Shown: positions 11,141 to 23,310, counted from the first letter of the stretch. The stretch: DNA of 64,000 nucleotides from Anodontia alba (GCA_964016985.1 OZ024827.1:22275275-22339274); one strand, 5' to 3'. The notes: a model not told the origin generated them from the sequence alone. Numbers and translations: made by a program.

Positions 11141-11809
11141 CAGACAATGGATAGATCCAGACTTTGTGCAATACAGTAGAAAGGTTCCAAAACTTGGAAG
11201 TTTTAATTAAATCATTTATGCCGGATGGACTCTTCTACATTCATTCTTCGGACCGGTCTATTTCCAATATAAGGAGTGTCTAATTAGTTTTTATTCTCAC
11301 CATGTTTTATAGAAATTCCTGTATTTAATGCAAACAGTGTAGCGTCTGATCTGGTCTGCACTGTTTGCCAATGTACGAGTACCTTTTATGTAACCTGGGT
11401 CCAAACGTCAATTTTAAATTAGATCCATCAGACCATGTTAGCTGCATAATTAATTGTAATCCATAAACTTATCATGACCCTTTAATCACTTAAATATTGT
11501 CATTTTTGACCAAGAAAATAGAAAAAAAAAATAATAAAAAAGGAAAAAATGATCAGACTGGAACCCAAGCTACTTTTATGGGATGCTAGGCATAAATGGG
11601 TTAAAGCTGCTGATTAGCTACAAAGGCAGACACTATTAAAACATCTTGCTTTTCACAGAATATAAGAGGACAATTCAATTATTTTTCTGCAAAGGAGACA
11701 ATTTAAATTCAAGTTCAAACCTTATTTTCTTCATACAAAACCCCTCTTTTTTTCATATCTATTTGTTTAACCAACATAGTTCTAAACCCTAAAATGCATA
11801 TGAGACGTA

Positions 11810-12125
11810 ACAAAACGATGGTTGCAACACTTTCCTATAAGTATAAACTCAACAGCGATCACAAACTGAAAATCTATCAACGGAAAATCTAAAGAATCTG
11901 ATTGGTTAAACGGCAACAGTTACTTTGTCGAATCGACAATTTGAAAATAGCTGTTGCTGTTCAACTAATCAGCGATTACCAACTGAAAATCTAAAGAATC
12001 GGATTGGCTAACGGCAACAGTTATTTTATTTATTTTATTTATTTATTTATTTATTTATTCAATTCGACAAAACAATTTTTGCGGTTTATCCAGTTAGACT
12101 CTTTAGATTTTCAATTAGCTCGTGT
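11810..12125. repeat. Repeat around GATTGGTTAACGGCAACAG
   Basis: Two direct copies (about 11867-11930 and 11963-12028) contain CTGAAAATCTAAAGAATC and GGCAACAGTTA. A third, inverted copy of the AATCTAAAGA block lies at 12090-12115 beyond a TTTA-type microsatellite (12025-12060). Confidence 0.55.
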
Positions 12126-12129
12126 AAAT

Positions 12130-13140
12130 GAACTTTCCACGATCAGGATTTGAACTTTGACCATAGTAACGTTTATTGAGAAACTATGGACCCAAACTAC
12201 TTCGAATCGACAGTCTGCAGATGACATATCAAAAATATAGTCAAAGGCAATAAAAAGTATACAGTTTCGAGTTTTGAGTACCGGCTCATGGTTGTACTTT
12301 TTTCGTTAAAATGTTTTCATTGTCATTTTTGTCAAACGTATATCTTTGCAAATCACTAAGGTTATTCTTTCGCAGTCATAAATTATGGAGTTATGAGCCC
12401 GTAATTAAAAAACAGCATTTTCAGTCATAACTCGCTTTGTATAGAACAAATGTCATCTTACTTTTCATAAATGTCTTGCACAAATGACTGTGAGTAAAAC
12501 CACAACGTTATTTAATTCGAAATTCCTATAAAATGACGTCAAGCTGAATTTGAATTTTTTCCCGTATCAAATTATCTCCCTTTGAATGCAAAATATAGGG
12601 AATTTTAAGAGTCTATATCTGAAGTGGCGTTGGTCGTTTTCACTTGAATGTTTCGAAAACGTGTCGCTTGGCTTAGCCTCCTTGTACCACATACAGATGA
12701 AATCTCCTAAAACCGTTTATTTATCAGAACAATGTCAATTAATGTCCCATGGAAATTCAGTGCATTCCGTCAGAAGAGGAACGAAAATGTCAAAAACGCC
12801 AAGCCCTTTGTATAGAAATTTGACAGTGTACTCTGTTATGCATTTGATGTTGAAACAGGTCCTTACAGCATTTTTATCCTTCTATCGACTGAATGCAATA
12901 CAGATGCATAAATGTAAGTTTCTTTGTCTAAAATGCACTTTTAAAGGGAAGCTACTCATATGTAAATATTAATTTAGATCCCTTATTCGTTTCCGTAAAT
13001 GTCATTTCCTTGCTTTTTTGATAGAATTTTTTGGAAACTGTTGCAAATTATGCGTAAATGATTGTTTTTAACTATGATATCAACGATTTATGTACATATG
13101 TAAAAAAATCGGTGACAAATAAACAAATAGTTACCTGTAT
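12130..13140. other. Unassigned region with a 128-codon ORF
   Basis: Holds an open frame at 12586-12972 on the plus strand with a genuine ATG, no recognisable domain, and no obvious splice or promoter context. It also has no match to the repeat families seen elsewhere in the window. I do not claim it as a gene; it could be unique intronic sequence upstream of the alkylsulfatase zinc-site exon. Confidence 0.3.
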
Positions 13141-13740
13141 ACTTAGTTTTGCCTCTCAATATACTTTTTCCTATTTTTCTCTGATAATAGGCGTTCAAAT
13201 AAAGCCTTTAAAAATGAATAAAGCACAATAAAAATTAACTGCCTGTCCCCACCTTTTGTTTTAATCTTTACCACTCTATGGGCAGAGTCAGCAGACGACA
13301 AAATGATGATATTTTTTTCTCTTCTGTTGCCCAGAAAATAGGCGGCTTGAGAGCTCATGGATATACCACAAGGAAGATCACTCTGACCTCCCGAAAGTAT
13401 TTCTCTTCCTTCTCGAGAGACAGGCGAAAGAAATTTATTTCTTTTAACCCATTTATACACACTGGATTCTTCCACCATAACTCTTTGGACCGATCACTTT
13501 CCAGTAGAAGGGATGATCGGTTAGTTTTTATCATTACCATGTTTTATAGAAATTCCTGTATTTTATGCAAATAGTGTAGATCCTGATCAGACGCCGCGTT
13601 CTGTGGCGTCTGATCTGGGTCAACACTGTCTGACAGTGTCCCTTTTATGGGACGCTAAGCATAAATGGGTTAAAGTAGCCACCCCCTTTGAGATCATAGA
13701 AGCCAATTCTCTTCTGCGCGAGTGGTCTCCAGAAAAACAT

Positions 13741-14017
13741 CACGAAAACATACCTATATAATTTTGACCCCCTTAAACCCCACTTTTATATAGTAAAACT
13801 GGGGTTTACAGGGGTATACATTATTTTTCTTATTTCTGCCCAAAAACATAGATTGTGGGTACTCGTTAGAACCGCCTCGGCGAGGCGGTTCTAACGAGTA
13901 CCCACAATCTATGTTTTGAGCAGAAATATGAAAAATATCGGAGTTTTTTCATCTGAAAATTTTCAGTTTTTGGAGATAAAATTTTCTATATATTTGAATA
14001 GGCGTGTTTTCGTAATG
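13741..14017 (+). mobile_element. Family B MITE, copy 3
   Basis: Full copy with arms CACGAAAACATACCTATATA and GGCGTGTTTTCGTAATG. The centre is a long perfect palindrome from GATTGTGGGTACTCG through CCTCGGCGAGG to its complement (about 13851-13910). Confidence 0.9.
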
Positions 14018-14389
14018 GGTGCAATAAAAACTCAGCTTAGATTGATTGCTCTTGAGGTATAACCATACATAGGTTATGTCTTTGTATTCATCGTAGGAAC
14101 GCATTTATTTCTTTTATTTTATGGATGTGTAAACGCAGGCGAAATCACACATAAACTGAAAACAGTACTAAGGGCTTTATGTTAAGTTTGTGACTGATTC
14201 GCTGGCGTTTACACATTGATGAAATGCATAAACATTTTACTTGTAAGGTCTAAAAAATGGATTATTTGATGTTATAATTTCCGTTTATAATAAAAATAGA
14301 CTTAAAACATAATTTTGTACCAACCCTATCTCTATTTTCTGACGTATACCCTAGATAAACTACTATTTTTCCTGGGACCAATACAACAT

Positions 14390-14657
14390 CACATAAACAT
14401 GCCTATATAATGTTGCCCCCTCAAAGTCCACATTTATATGGTAAAACTGGGGTTTACAGGGGTATACATTATTTTTCTTATTTCTGCTCAAATACATAGT
14501 TGTGGGTACTCGTTAGAACCCGAGGCGGTTCTAACGAGTTCCCAAATCTATGTTTTGAGCAGAAATATGAAAAATATCAGAATTTTTATTTGAAAATTTT
14601 CATTTTTTTGCTGGTAAAATTTTCAGTGTATATTTGAATCATCTTGTTTTCATAATG
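14390..14657 (+). mobile_element. Family B MITE, copy 4
   Basis: Same layout as copy 3, with a shortened centre (GTACTCGTTAGAACCCGAGG) and substitutions in both arms. Confidence 0.85.
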
Positions 14658-14753
14658 AACTCGGTCCTGTTCACACTAAAACGTGAGGTAAGCAGCTTAG
14701 TTTAGAAATATACGCATAGACAATAGTTCCAAGATTCCTTCTCAGTGGAGTTC

Positions 14754-15002
14754 ATCAAGAAAACATACCTATACAATTTTGACCCCCTTAAACCCCACTT
14801 TTATATAGTAAAACTTGGGTTTACATGGTATACATTATCTTTCTTATTTCTGCTCAAATACATAGATTGTGGCGGCTCTAACGAGTACCCAAATCTATGT
14901 TTTGAGCAGAAATGGGAAGAATATCAGACTTTTTTATCTGAAAATTTTTATTTTTTCGTGGTAAAATTTTCAGCATATTTGAATAAGCATGTTTTCGTAA
15001 TG
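14754..15002 (+). mobile_element. Family B MITE, copy 5
   Basis: Third member of a local cluster. The centre has collapsed on one side to GATTGTGGCGGCTCTAACGAG, so the palindrome is broken. A 105-codon ORF over it is repeat-derived. Confidence 0.85.
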
Positions 15003-15674
15003 TTATCGATGCGCAAATGCAGTTTTGAATTTGCTCTCATCCAATCAAATTGTGCTATTTAAAATTAGTGTAAGTATGCAGGGTTGGGATTATTTGAACC
15101 GCAACGTGAGAAAAAGTACCTTCTTACATATGCGCCTAGTGAAGACAAATTAGTAAGACTGGCACGATTAATTGGATAATCGGTTAATTGATCGATATAT
15201 TCCACAAAAATGATTATTATCATTACTGATTTGCTAATAATCGATCATTTGATTTCTGTGTTTGTTACTTTACCGTATTTACCCTTAGTATTCAGACACC
15301 TAAACTCCTTACCATACTTAATCTAAACTTTGAACAAATACAATTTACTACCGACTGTTGTATCTAAAAATAACTCGATGGGTGGCAAACAGTGTAGACC
15401 CTACACTCTACACTGTTTGCTCAGACCTGGCTTACCAAATATATGCAATAAAGTATAACATATGGTAAGAGTCATGCTCAGACAGTCAAATTATGACCAA
15501 ATCTTCAGTGATTACTAATCGATTATTGATCACAATGGCAGGACTGATAATCGATTATCTTTTCATCTCCGAGTAGCCATTCTTACAAATTAGCCTTCCC
15601 ATTCGCGCAATCTGATCAGAGCTTTTATGTTCGCATAAATTTTAAGAAACTTTGCATTCTTGGCTCTTTAAAAA

Positions 15675-15739
15675 GCGCCCAGTGAAGATTCTGATCAGAC
15701 TGCGCGAAGGCGCAGGCTGATCTGAATCTTCACTGTGCT
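15675..15739. repeat. Family D hairpin
   Basis: GCGCCCAGTGAAGATTCTGA is mirrored by its near-complement around CTGCGCGAAGGCGCAG. Other partial copies of this family: about 20721-20783, 21105-21160, 40080-40135, 40285-40355, 41335-41410, 42835-42890, 46062-46130, 51755-51820 and 56262-56325. Confidence 0.8.
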
Positions 15740-15742
15740 CAC

Positions 15743-16004
15743 ATGTCAGATAGTACGTTTTCTGACTTTGTTCCTCATTTGATTCTAAATGTACCTTTAT
15801 AACTGAACCACCATTTGCATTGTCCACGTTGTCTTTGTGTTCTGTTTCATTGTGTTTCGTCTTATTGAACTGTCCGGTGTGTACCTCTCTCTGATTAAAT
15901 GTCTGGTAATACTGGTTGGTAAAACTCTGGTAGGCCTGGTAACCGCCGAAGGCCGCAGTTGTTGCCAAGAAAACTGTAAGCGCAACTTTTGTCGCGGCGT
16001 CCAT
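15743..16004 (-). CDS. Candidate signal-anchor exon, possibly of the alkylsulfatase-like gene
   Basis: An ATG at 16004 opens MDAATKVALTVFLATTAAFG, a short polar start followed by a hydrophobic segment (residues 6-20) that fits a signal peptide or signal anchor. A Tyr/Gln-rich stretch and a polar region with several potential N-glycosylation sites (NKT, NET) follow. A good donor, ACAT|GTGAGC, lies at 15743/15742; beyond it the frame runs into a Family D hairpin and ends at 15642, which argues that the later codons are intronic. Strand and position fit a first exon of the gene at 10200-10406, but the donor leaves phase 1 while that exon starts in phase 0, so at least one exon would be missing in between. 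It could equally be an unrelated gene. Confidence 0.4.
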
Positions 16005-16089
16005 TTCAAACTGTCAAACTTTCTGGAACAAGAAAAGAAAGAAAAACTCATGACGCTGAAAGGGACTAGATATACATGGTGGGTTTCTT

Positions 16090-16375
16090 CACGAAAACAC
16101 GCCTTTATAATTTTGATCCCCTTAAACCCCACTTTTATATAGTAAAACTGGGGTTTGCAGGGGTATACATTAGTTTTATTATTTTGCTTAAAAAAAAAAC
16201 AACAACATAGATTGTGGGTACTCGTTAGAACCGCCTCGCCGAGGCGGTTCTAACGAGTATCCTCAATCTAAGTTTCGAGCAGAAATATGAAAAATATCAG
16301 ACTTTTTTATCTGAAAGTTTTCCTTGTTTGGTTGTAAAATTTTCAATATATTTGAATAGGTGTGTTTTCGTAATG
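16090..16375 (+). mobile_element. Family B MITE, copy 6
   Basis: Full copy with a near-perfect central palindrome (about 16209-16268) around CCTCGCCGAGG and an A-run in the left arm. Confidence 0.88.
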
Positions 16376-16599
16376 TTCGTCAGTTTTTCCTGGTTGCCTT
16401 CCTGCTCACCAAGCCCCTTCTGAAAAGGGGCCCACACTGTCAGAAAAAAATGTTCCACTTCCTTTTATATTAAACCCCTTTTCAGAAGAAAGGCAGAAAA
16501 AATTTTGACACAGCTGGCTCCCTTGAACGTAACTTGCAGTTGGAGATAAATGTTCCGCGATATGTAAAAAAATTGGTTTTGGAGATGTATCCATTACCT

Positions 16600-17090
16600 A
16601 AATCGTATCCAAATAATTTGAGTAGGGTCTTCTCTATTCGTCGACATACCCTATATTATCCATCATCAGTAAATCTGTTAAAGGCTCTTATCAGCTTGCG
16701 CGTATGCTCATAATTATGGCCCTTCATTGTCCATAAATTCGCAAATGCTCCCCTCCCCTCGCCCCTCACACCTGACAAATAGGGCCCGGTTTCATATTAA
16801 AAATTCTTAGTATAAGACTTACCTTCAATCAAGGTCCGAAATCTGACACTAAGAAATGAAGCGTTTACAGTTAACAAAAAATGAATATGTGCTCCTCCAG
16901 TAGACGATATCGGACATTATTTACTTGTTAGATCGTTGAAAATCATCGTTATTCGAAAAAAAAATGCTATGCAAATTTCAACCCTTAAAGTTAGTGTCGA
17001 CCTTAACATCAGGAATGATAGTGAAAATGGTCCCAGGACTAAAATACGGGTTGTGTTGTAAATTATTACAGGAAACTAAAAGTAACACTT
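16600..17090. other. Intergenic or intronic, nothing recognised
   Basis: No ORF or repeat family recognised, apart from a short GCCCGGTTTCATATTAAA-type segment near 16784. Confidence 0.4.
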
Positions 17091-17094
17091 TTCC

Positions 17095-17156
17095 TTAAAC
17101 ATAAACCATTATTGGTAAGAGAAACTCACAAAAAAATAACAATTTTTCCTTAAAAG

Positions 17157-17197
<41 letters not shown>

Positions 17198-17830
17198 GGT
17201 AAGTGAAACTCACCATAGGAACACATTTTTAATGTAAACCTTTAAAGAGAAACTCACAAAATGTTAAAAACTGTCCTTTTAAGGTAAGGCATTATAGGTT
17301 AGAGAAACCCATACAAAGTAACAAATTTCCTTTAAGGGTTAATCATACAAGGCAAGAGAAACTCACTAAAAGTGACAAATTTCCTTAAAGGTAAGAGAAA
17401 ATTAAAAACGACGAATTTCCTTTAAAAGTAAGCCATTATTGGTAAGAAGAACTCACAAAAAAGTGACAAATTTCCTTTTAAGGTAAACCGTTATAGGTAA
17501 CAGAAAATCACAAAAAGTAATAAATTTCCTTTAAAGTTTAACCTCTATAGACAAGAGAAACTCACTAAAAGTAACATTTTTTCTTTAAAGATAATCCATT
17601 ATAAATAAGAGTAACAAATTTCCTTTAATAGAGGTAAAACATTATAGGTAAGAGAAACTCTCTAAAAGTAACAAATTTCCTTTAAAGGTAAACCATTTTA
17701 GGCAAGAGAAACTCACGAAAAGTAACCTTTAAGGTAAACCGATATAGGAAAGAGAAATTCACAAAAGTAACAAATTTCATTCAACAGTAAACCATTATAG
17801 TTAAAAGAAACGTTCTAAAAGTAAAACAAA
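17095..17830. repeat. Degenerate ~55-60-bp tandem array
   Basis: About thirteen diverged units built on GGTAAGAGAAACTCACAAAA and GTAACAAATTTCCTTTAAAG. Interrupted by a poly-A tract at 17158-17195. An AAAAC-rich tract follows at 17826-17880. Confidence 0.8.
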
Positions 17831-18084
17831 AAAAAAAAAAAAAAAACAAAAACAAAACAAAACAAAACAAAAAAAAAAAAAATCTTTTACTAGAGATATA
17901 CCTTAATAGGTAAGAGAGCACTTATTTCGGTCTGTTTATTCCCAGGAAGTAACTGGAAGTTTTAGGAGCATTACACATTTATAAACCCTTAAAGCGCTAA
18001 GAAAAATTAAAGTAAATGACATTCTTTATATTTAATTAGAGAAAATAAGACTAGGCAGACGTTTAACATAAATAAAAACGTTAA

Positions 18085-18350
18085 ACTATGATACTCCGCC
18101 ATTATCATGTCGCGGGCAGATAACTCCGTAAAAATTTACGAAATGTGCCTATTAGCAATCCCAAATCAGATCTCTACAATATCAATGCACAAACCAAGTT
18201 GGGTAAAAATCCATTGATCTTTACTCAAGATATCATCCGGAAACAAAAAACGGAGGTATACGACTGACGGACGGGCGGACGGACAGACACACGGACGTCC
18301 AACGTGAAACCATAATACCCCACCACTATCGTGTGGCGGGGTATAAAAAA
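18085..18350. repeat. Dispersed repeat ending in a CCCGCC/GGCGGGG hairpin
   Basis: Contains GACGGACGGGCGGACGGACAG followed by a terminal stem-loop, ATACCCCACCACTATCGTGTGGCGGGGTAT (split here as CCCCACCAC and GTGTGGCGGGG). The structure resembles a small transposable element; no ORF. Confidence 0.55.
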
Positions 18351-18990
18351 CGACAAAAATATCAAACGGTCGTCTGATGCGCATGTTAAGGGCTAAAAAT
18401 GTTTGATTGCATTAATAAATCTATATCTTTAACTTGTGTTTTAAAAATTCACATAGCAATTCTGAAACTTCCAGTAGTTTAGCTCGTTGTTTTCCGCATA
18501 ATTTGTATTATGACTGATTTTTTAAATATCTAAATGATACGTCCTTTAGAATAAATCTTAAATTGTACCAGACTCTTTATCTATTTGAAACAGACGTTTG
18601 GAATATCGCCTTGTTTTGATAACGGTGGTCAGCTGACAAATTAGTATGTAAGCAAGCAAAGTTTGGTATGTAAATGGGAATAGTTCTGTTGCTTTGTCCG
18701 ACGAAAAAAGTTCATTTAACTTTGACATACAAATTAAGCTCAACCTGAGATAATAAAATACTTGTCTAAACTGGTTCCCCATTGTACACCAAAATATGCT
18801 AAGGGTAATCTACGGTAGGTTTTCATTAAATTCAAACAACCAAATAAAAGCGCCGAAATAAACAGGTAAATATTGGTAAAATAAAGAATGAAAAATATCC
18901 ATTATTCTGATAACTAGGTATTTTCTTGTAGGCTACAACGATTTCTCAATACCGGAGAAAAATAATTCTGATACTGCATAATATTTATTG
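18350..18990. other. AT-rich flank of the Tc1-like element
   Basis: No convincing coding or structural feature. The open frame at 18558-18782 on the minus strand has no recognisable content. Confidence 0.4.
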
Positions 18991-19000
18991 CAGAAATATA

Positions 19001-20528
19001 CTGAAGAGCATTAAAAACGCATCACATATTTTTTAAAAAATATTCCCCAGAAAAGATTTATGAATACAAAAACAACGTTAGAAATATTGATTTGCTTCAC
19101 CGACTTTCATTAGTCGCACCGAACCACCCCATAATGTCACCCGTTATGTCCCACGAGCTACCCGTGCACGAAATCAATTTGACCACTTTGTGCACGGACT
19201 ATTGATTTTCATTGAATGGTCAATACATGAAGTGGACATCTGATATCGGGGCTTAAAAGTTTTGTGTGATTTTTTGTTCTTACGAATACCGTTTATCATG
19301 CCGAGGCTGAATCCCGATTCCAGGGGACAGATTATCGGACTCTTGCAAGCTAACGTCAGTCAGCGTCGGCTTGCTAGGCAGTTCAACGTTAGCCAGTCGA
19401 CGATTTCTCGTTTAAGTCGAAAGTTTGCAGTTTCCGGGAGCACAAAGGACCGTCCTAGACCCGGGGCTCCGCGTGTAACTACTCGACGTCAGGATAATTT
19501 CATTAGGCAACGTCATTTACGTGATCGCTTCACAACCGCCGTTTCAACCGCTGCCGGTATGCGAGGACGTAGAGGGAGGAATATCAGTCGGTTCACAGTA
19601 AGCAGAAGACTAAAAGACTATGGAATTCGATGTCGCCGACCAGTAAAAGGACAGATTCTGACTCGACGTCATCGTCAGCTGCGTGTTAGATGGGCCACGG
19701 ACATGCTACGCGTTCGACGTCAAAACTGGAACAGGGTTGTCTTTTCTGATGAATCGCGGTTTACACTCAGCTTTGCTGATGGAAGACTCCGTGTTTATCG
19801 CCGAAGGCATGAACGCTTTGCAGACAGCTGTGTTCTTGAACGTGACCGATTTGGCGGTGGCAGCGTCATGGTGTGGGGAGCCATTAGTTCCGGTTTCCGT
19901 TCGGATCTGATTATCGTGAATGGAACACTCACGGCCCGTCGATACATTGACGAAATTCTTGCCCCTGTCCTTGTTCCTCTTCTTCGACGTCAGGTTGGGA
20001 ATCAGCAGTTGACGTTCCAGCAAGATAACGCGAGAGCGCACTCGGCTAGGCTTACGCAAGACTTCCTGAGGGCCCAAGGGGTGGATGTTATGGACTGGCC
20101 AGCGGTTTCACCAGACATGAACTGCATTGAACACATGTGGGATGAACTTGGTAGGAGACTACGTAAACGTCTGAACCAGCCAAATAACGTCGCCGAACTC
20201 GGCAGGGCTCTTCAGGAGGAGTGGCGTAACATCCCCATGGCAACTGTACGACGTCTAGTCGGATCAATGAGACGACGATTGCAAACTGTCATCCAAAATA
20301 ACGGTGGTCACTGGCGTTACTGAAAAGTGTGACATTTCACGTCGATACCCTTGTTTCATCATGTGACGTTACCTTCTCAATCGGCTCCTTGTTTTTTCAT
20401 TATTTTTTGTTGTGAGACATTGTCCGGATGCTAATCACTGTTTCAGAAAATATTCAATGAAATATATACCTCGATTGAGATGAAGATTGTTTTGATAAAT
20501 TTAGTGATGCGTTATTTATGCTCTTCAG
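19001..20528 (+). mobile_element. Tc1-like DNA transposon, structurally complete
   Basis: A 25-bp terminal inverted repeat, CTGAAGAGCATTAAAAACGC plus ATCAC at the left, matches the right end at 23 of 25 positions. Both ends are flanked by TA (18999-19000 and 20529-20530), the standard Tc1/mariner target duplication. Length 1528 bp with one open transposase gene. Confidence 0.95.
19298..20323 (+). CDS. Tc1-like transposase (DD34E), apparently intact
   Basis: A 341-residue protein starting MPRLNPDSRGQIIG; the frame extends 12 codons further upstream, but the ATG at 19298 matches the usual start. An N-terminal helix-turn-helix (about residues 10-45, with SQRRLARQFNVSQSTISRL) is followed by a second DNA-binding region rich in Arg (to about 120). 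The RNase H-like catalytic domain has D151 in VFSDESRF, D243 in FQQDNARAHSA and E278 in SPDMNCIEHMWDEL. The spacing of 34 residues between the second Asp and the Glu defines DD34E. It would bind the terminal repeats in the nucleus and cut and paste the element at TA sites. No stop or frameshift was seen, so it may be recently active. Its base composition is more GC-rich than its surroundings. Confidence 0.95.
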   Translation: MPRLNPDSRGQIIGLLQANVSQRRLARQFNVSQSTISRLSRKFAVSGSTKDRPRPGAPRVTTRRQDNFIRQRHLRDRFTTAVSTAAGMRGRRGRNISRFTVSRRLKDYGIRCRRPVKGQILTRRHRQLRVRWATDMLRVRRQNWNRVVFSDESRFTLSFADGRLRVYRRRHERFADSCVLERDRFGGGSVMVWGAISSGFRSDLIIVNGTLTARRYIDEILAPVLVPLLRRQVGNQQLTFQQDNARAHSARLTQDFLRAQGVDVMDWPAVSPDMNCIEHMWDELGRRLRKRLNQPNNVAELGRALQEEWRNIPMATVRRLVGSMRRRLQTVIQNNGGHWRY

Positions 20529-20821
20529 TATATTTTCAAATGTGACTCTGTTGCCCGGCTACGTTTAAAATCTGACTGATTGACTGATCTCCAAAATTAT
20601 CATATGTTTCGAATTCTTGCTGAAATCTGGCGCAGATCTCACGGGCAGAATTCTGTCCGTTTCGATTAGTCAGTACCGTTCCCTATATGCGACAGCTATA
20701 TTAGCCAATCTAATGTATGTACATTGAAGATGCGGAGCAGACTGCGCGGATTTGCAGTTTAATCTGAGTCTTCGCTGTCTGCCTAAAGAAAAATTTTGGA
20801 TCATTGGCCAAAGAGCACCAT

Positions 20822-21097
20822 CACAAAAACATACCTATATAATGTTGACCCCCTTAAATCCCACTTTTGTACAGTAAAATTTGGGTTTAAAGGGGTATAC
20901 ATTATTTTTCTTATTTCTGCTCAAAAACATAGATTGTGGGTACTTGTTAGAACCGCCTCAGCGAGGCGGTTCTAACGAGTACCCTCAATCTATGTTTTGA
21001 GTAGAAATATGAAAAATATCAGAATTTTTTATCTGAAAATTTTCGTTTTTTGGTGGTAAAATTTTCAGTATATTGGAATAGGCGTGTTTTCGTAATG
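20822..21097 (+). mobile_element. Family B MITE, copy 7
   Basis: Full copy; the central palindrome around CCTCAGCGAGG is nearly perfect (about 20931-20992). Ends CACAAAAACATACC and GGCGTGTTTTCGTAATG. Confidence 0.9.
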
Positions 21098-21238
21098 ACA
21101 ACAAAGATTCTGATCAGATTGCACAGATAACCAGGGTGATCGAAGTCTTCGCATGACTCACATATCCGAAGATACAAATTCTCAAAGAACGGCACAAATG
21201 ATGGAAGTAGAATAATTATGGACCACATCATGCTAATA

Positions 21239-21391
21239 CAGTCGACTCTCGTTATCTCGAATTCCAAGGGACTCTACGAAACACTTCGAGATATCCGTAC
21301 CTCGACATATCAGAGTTGAGAGAGTGAGGAAAACAATGAATTGAACAACCACATTTAACAAAGGAATATGTAATTTGACTCCTGAAGTTAG

Positions 21392-21473
<82 letters not shown>

Positions 21474-21626
21474 CAATGTGGAAAAAGAGGAGGAGCAATT
21501 TCTCCTCTTTTCCACATTATTTTGTTACCTGTTGTCTTAGTTTCATGTTAAAACAGGGACCAGATTTTCACTTCGAGATAAACGGTAAATCGAAATAAGC
21601 GAGTTCGAGATAACGAGGTTCGACTG
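21239..21626 (+). mobile_element. Family A MITE, copy 2, with (TA)n insertion
   Basis: Ends CAGTCGACTCTCG and its near-complement, flanked by TA (21237-21238, 21627-21628). The left arm holds a long TA microsatellite at 21394-21472. Confidence 0.88.
21394..21472. repeat. (TA)n microsatellite
   Basis: About 39 uninterrupted TA dinucleotides inside Family A copy 2. Confidence 0.98.
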
Positions 21627-21867
21627 TATTATAATAATAGCTCGTCTGTCATTACCGACAATAACCAGTCTTAACCCGTTGATGTCCGATAGGTCTCTTC
21701 TTACTGGATTCTTTAGACCAGTTAATTTCCAGTTTAAGGGGTGTCTGGTCAGTTTGTATTATTGCCATATTTTATTGTATGTCAAATCTGATTCCACTTA
21801 GATACCAAATACTTCCACGTAGTTGGCCAGCTGCTGCACTAGCTTTTGCAATCCTGGCATGTATTGT

Positions 21868-23310
21868 CCCACGACGTTAGTCGAAGGGGACTATTAAAAT
21901 TGGTTCGTCCGTCCGTCCGTCTGTCCGAGCGTACTCGCGTATATTGGGCAGACATGAATTGGGTACTTGCCATTTATTCCGTAAGTGTTCAAAGTAAGTA
22001 CCCAATAAATTTGAGGCACTTGTTGGGTATTTTGGCGTCTTGTTGGGTATTTTGAGCCGAAAAATTAACACTGTAGTACCAAAAAGTGTCCATCTGTAAG
22101 AACGTCCGTCTTTCCGTCCGTCCGTAGACACAATGAGATTGGTAGTTTGTAGACGCAACTCCTCTTACAGTTTATAACCAATCTTTTTGAAACTTTGCAG
22201 GTGTTTTTGTCATGGTCTCAAAATGTACATCTGGTTTTGGGCTTATCCTCCCATTATTTTTATCAACTTTTTCCACTTCTTCGACTTATTTGTCTTAGTT
22301 TTTTTTCAGGTCAGATTACTATTAGAATAATTACCTTGTGGTAATTATGTAAAGCAACTCCTCCGATCATTTTGAAACTATGCATACTTGTTCAACGTGG
22401 CCTGTGGATGTGCCTGTGGTTTTAGGTTTATCCTCCCTTTATTGTTTATAAACCTTTTTCTACTTTTTCGACTCAGTTTTTTTTCCCAAGTTCAATTACT
22501 ATTAGATTAGACACTTGTGGGCGCAACTCCTTCTATAGTTTTCTACTGATCATTCTGAAACTATGAAAACTTGTTCTACATGGTCTTTAGATGTGCATGT
22601 GATTTTTTTGGGTTATCCTCCCATTTTTTTTTATAAACTTTTTCTACTTTTTCGACTTAGTTTTTCCAGGTCCGATTAGTATTAGAACAGTTATCTTGTG
22701 CGCGCAACTCCTCCTTAACTTTTCCACTGATCATTTAGGACCTGTGCATACTTGTTCTACATGGTCTGAAGATGTGCATGTGCTTTTTGGGTTATCCTAT
22801 CTTTTTTCCAACTTTTTGCTTTTTTCTCAACTTAGATTTTTTAAGTTGTGACACGATAACATAGGTAATTGTGGGCGCAACTCCTCTTACATTTTTACCA
22901 AACTTTTTGAAACTTTGCATGTGTTTTTGTCATGGTCTAAAATGCGCATGTTCATTTGGGTTTATACTCTCATCATTCTTTAATAACTTTTTCCCACCTT
23001 TTCGACGTTTTTCAGTATCAGAATAGATACCCTTTGGGTGCAACTCATCCTACAGTTTTCCACCCATCATTTTTAAACTATGCATACTTATTATAAATGG
23101 TCTGAAGATGTACGTGTGGTTTGGGGTTACCCTCCCATTATTTTCTGTCATATTTTTCCAATTTTTTTATTTATTTTTTTCCCAGGTCCAATTAGCGTTC
23201 CCTTTTGGGCGCAACTCCTCCTAGACTTTTCTACCAATAATTTTGAAACTATGCATATTTGTTATACAGGGTCTGAAGATGTGCGTGTGGTTTTGGGTTT
23301 ATCCTAACTT
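21868..23310 (+). mobile_element. Pearl-like element with ~175-bp core repeats
   Basis: A head (ACGTTAGTCGAAGGGGACTA) and a GTCC microsatellite (21907-21928) are followed by about seven diverged units carrying GGGCGCAACTCCTCC, TTTTGAAACTATGCATACTT and GGTCTGAAGATGTGCATGTG. Head, microsatellite and core repeats are the layout of pearl elements in bivalves. No ORF of significance. Confidence 0.65.

Noticed and set aside
12586..12972. 128-codon plus-strand ORF
   Set aside because: No motif, no splice or promoter context and average composition; kept only as an unassigned region.
13143..13574. Overlapping ORFs on both strands near 13.3 kb
   Set aside because: Sequence contains GCAGACGACAAAATGATGAT and CAGAAAATAGGC blocks shared with the hairpin repeats at 24.8 and 35.5 kb; no protein signal.
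14745..15062. 105-codon ORF (also similar ORFs at 41609-41908, 15837-16142 and 54210-54431)
   Set aside because: All are translations of Family B MITE arms (FDPLKPHFYIVKLGF-type); recurrence reflects the repeat, not a protein family.
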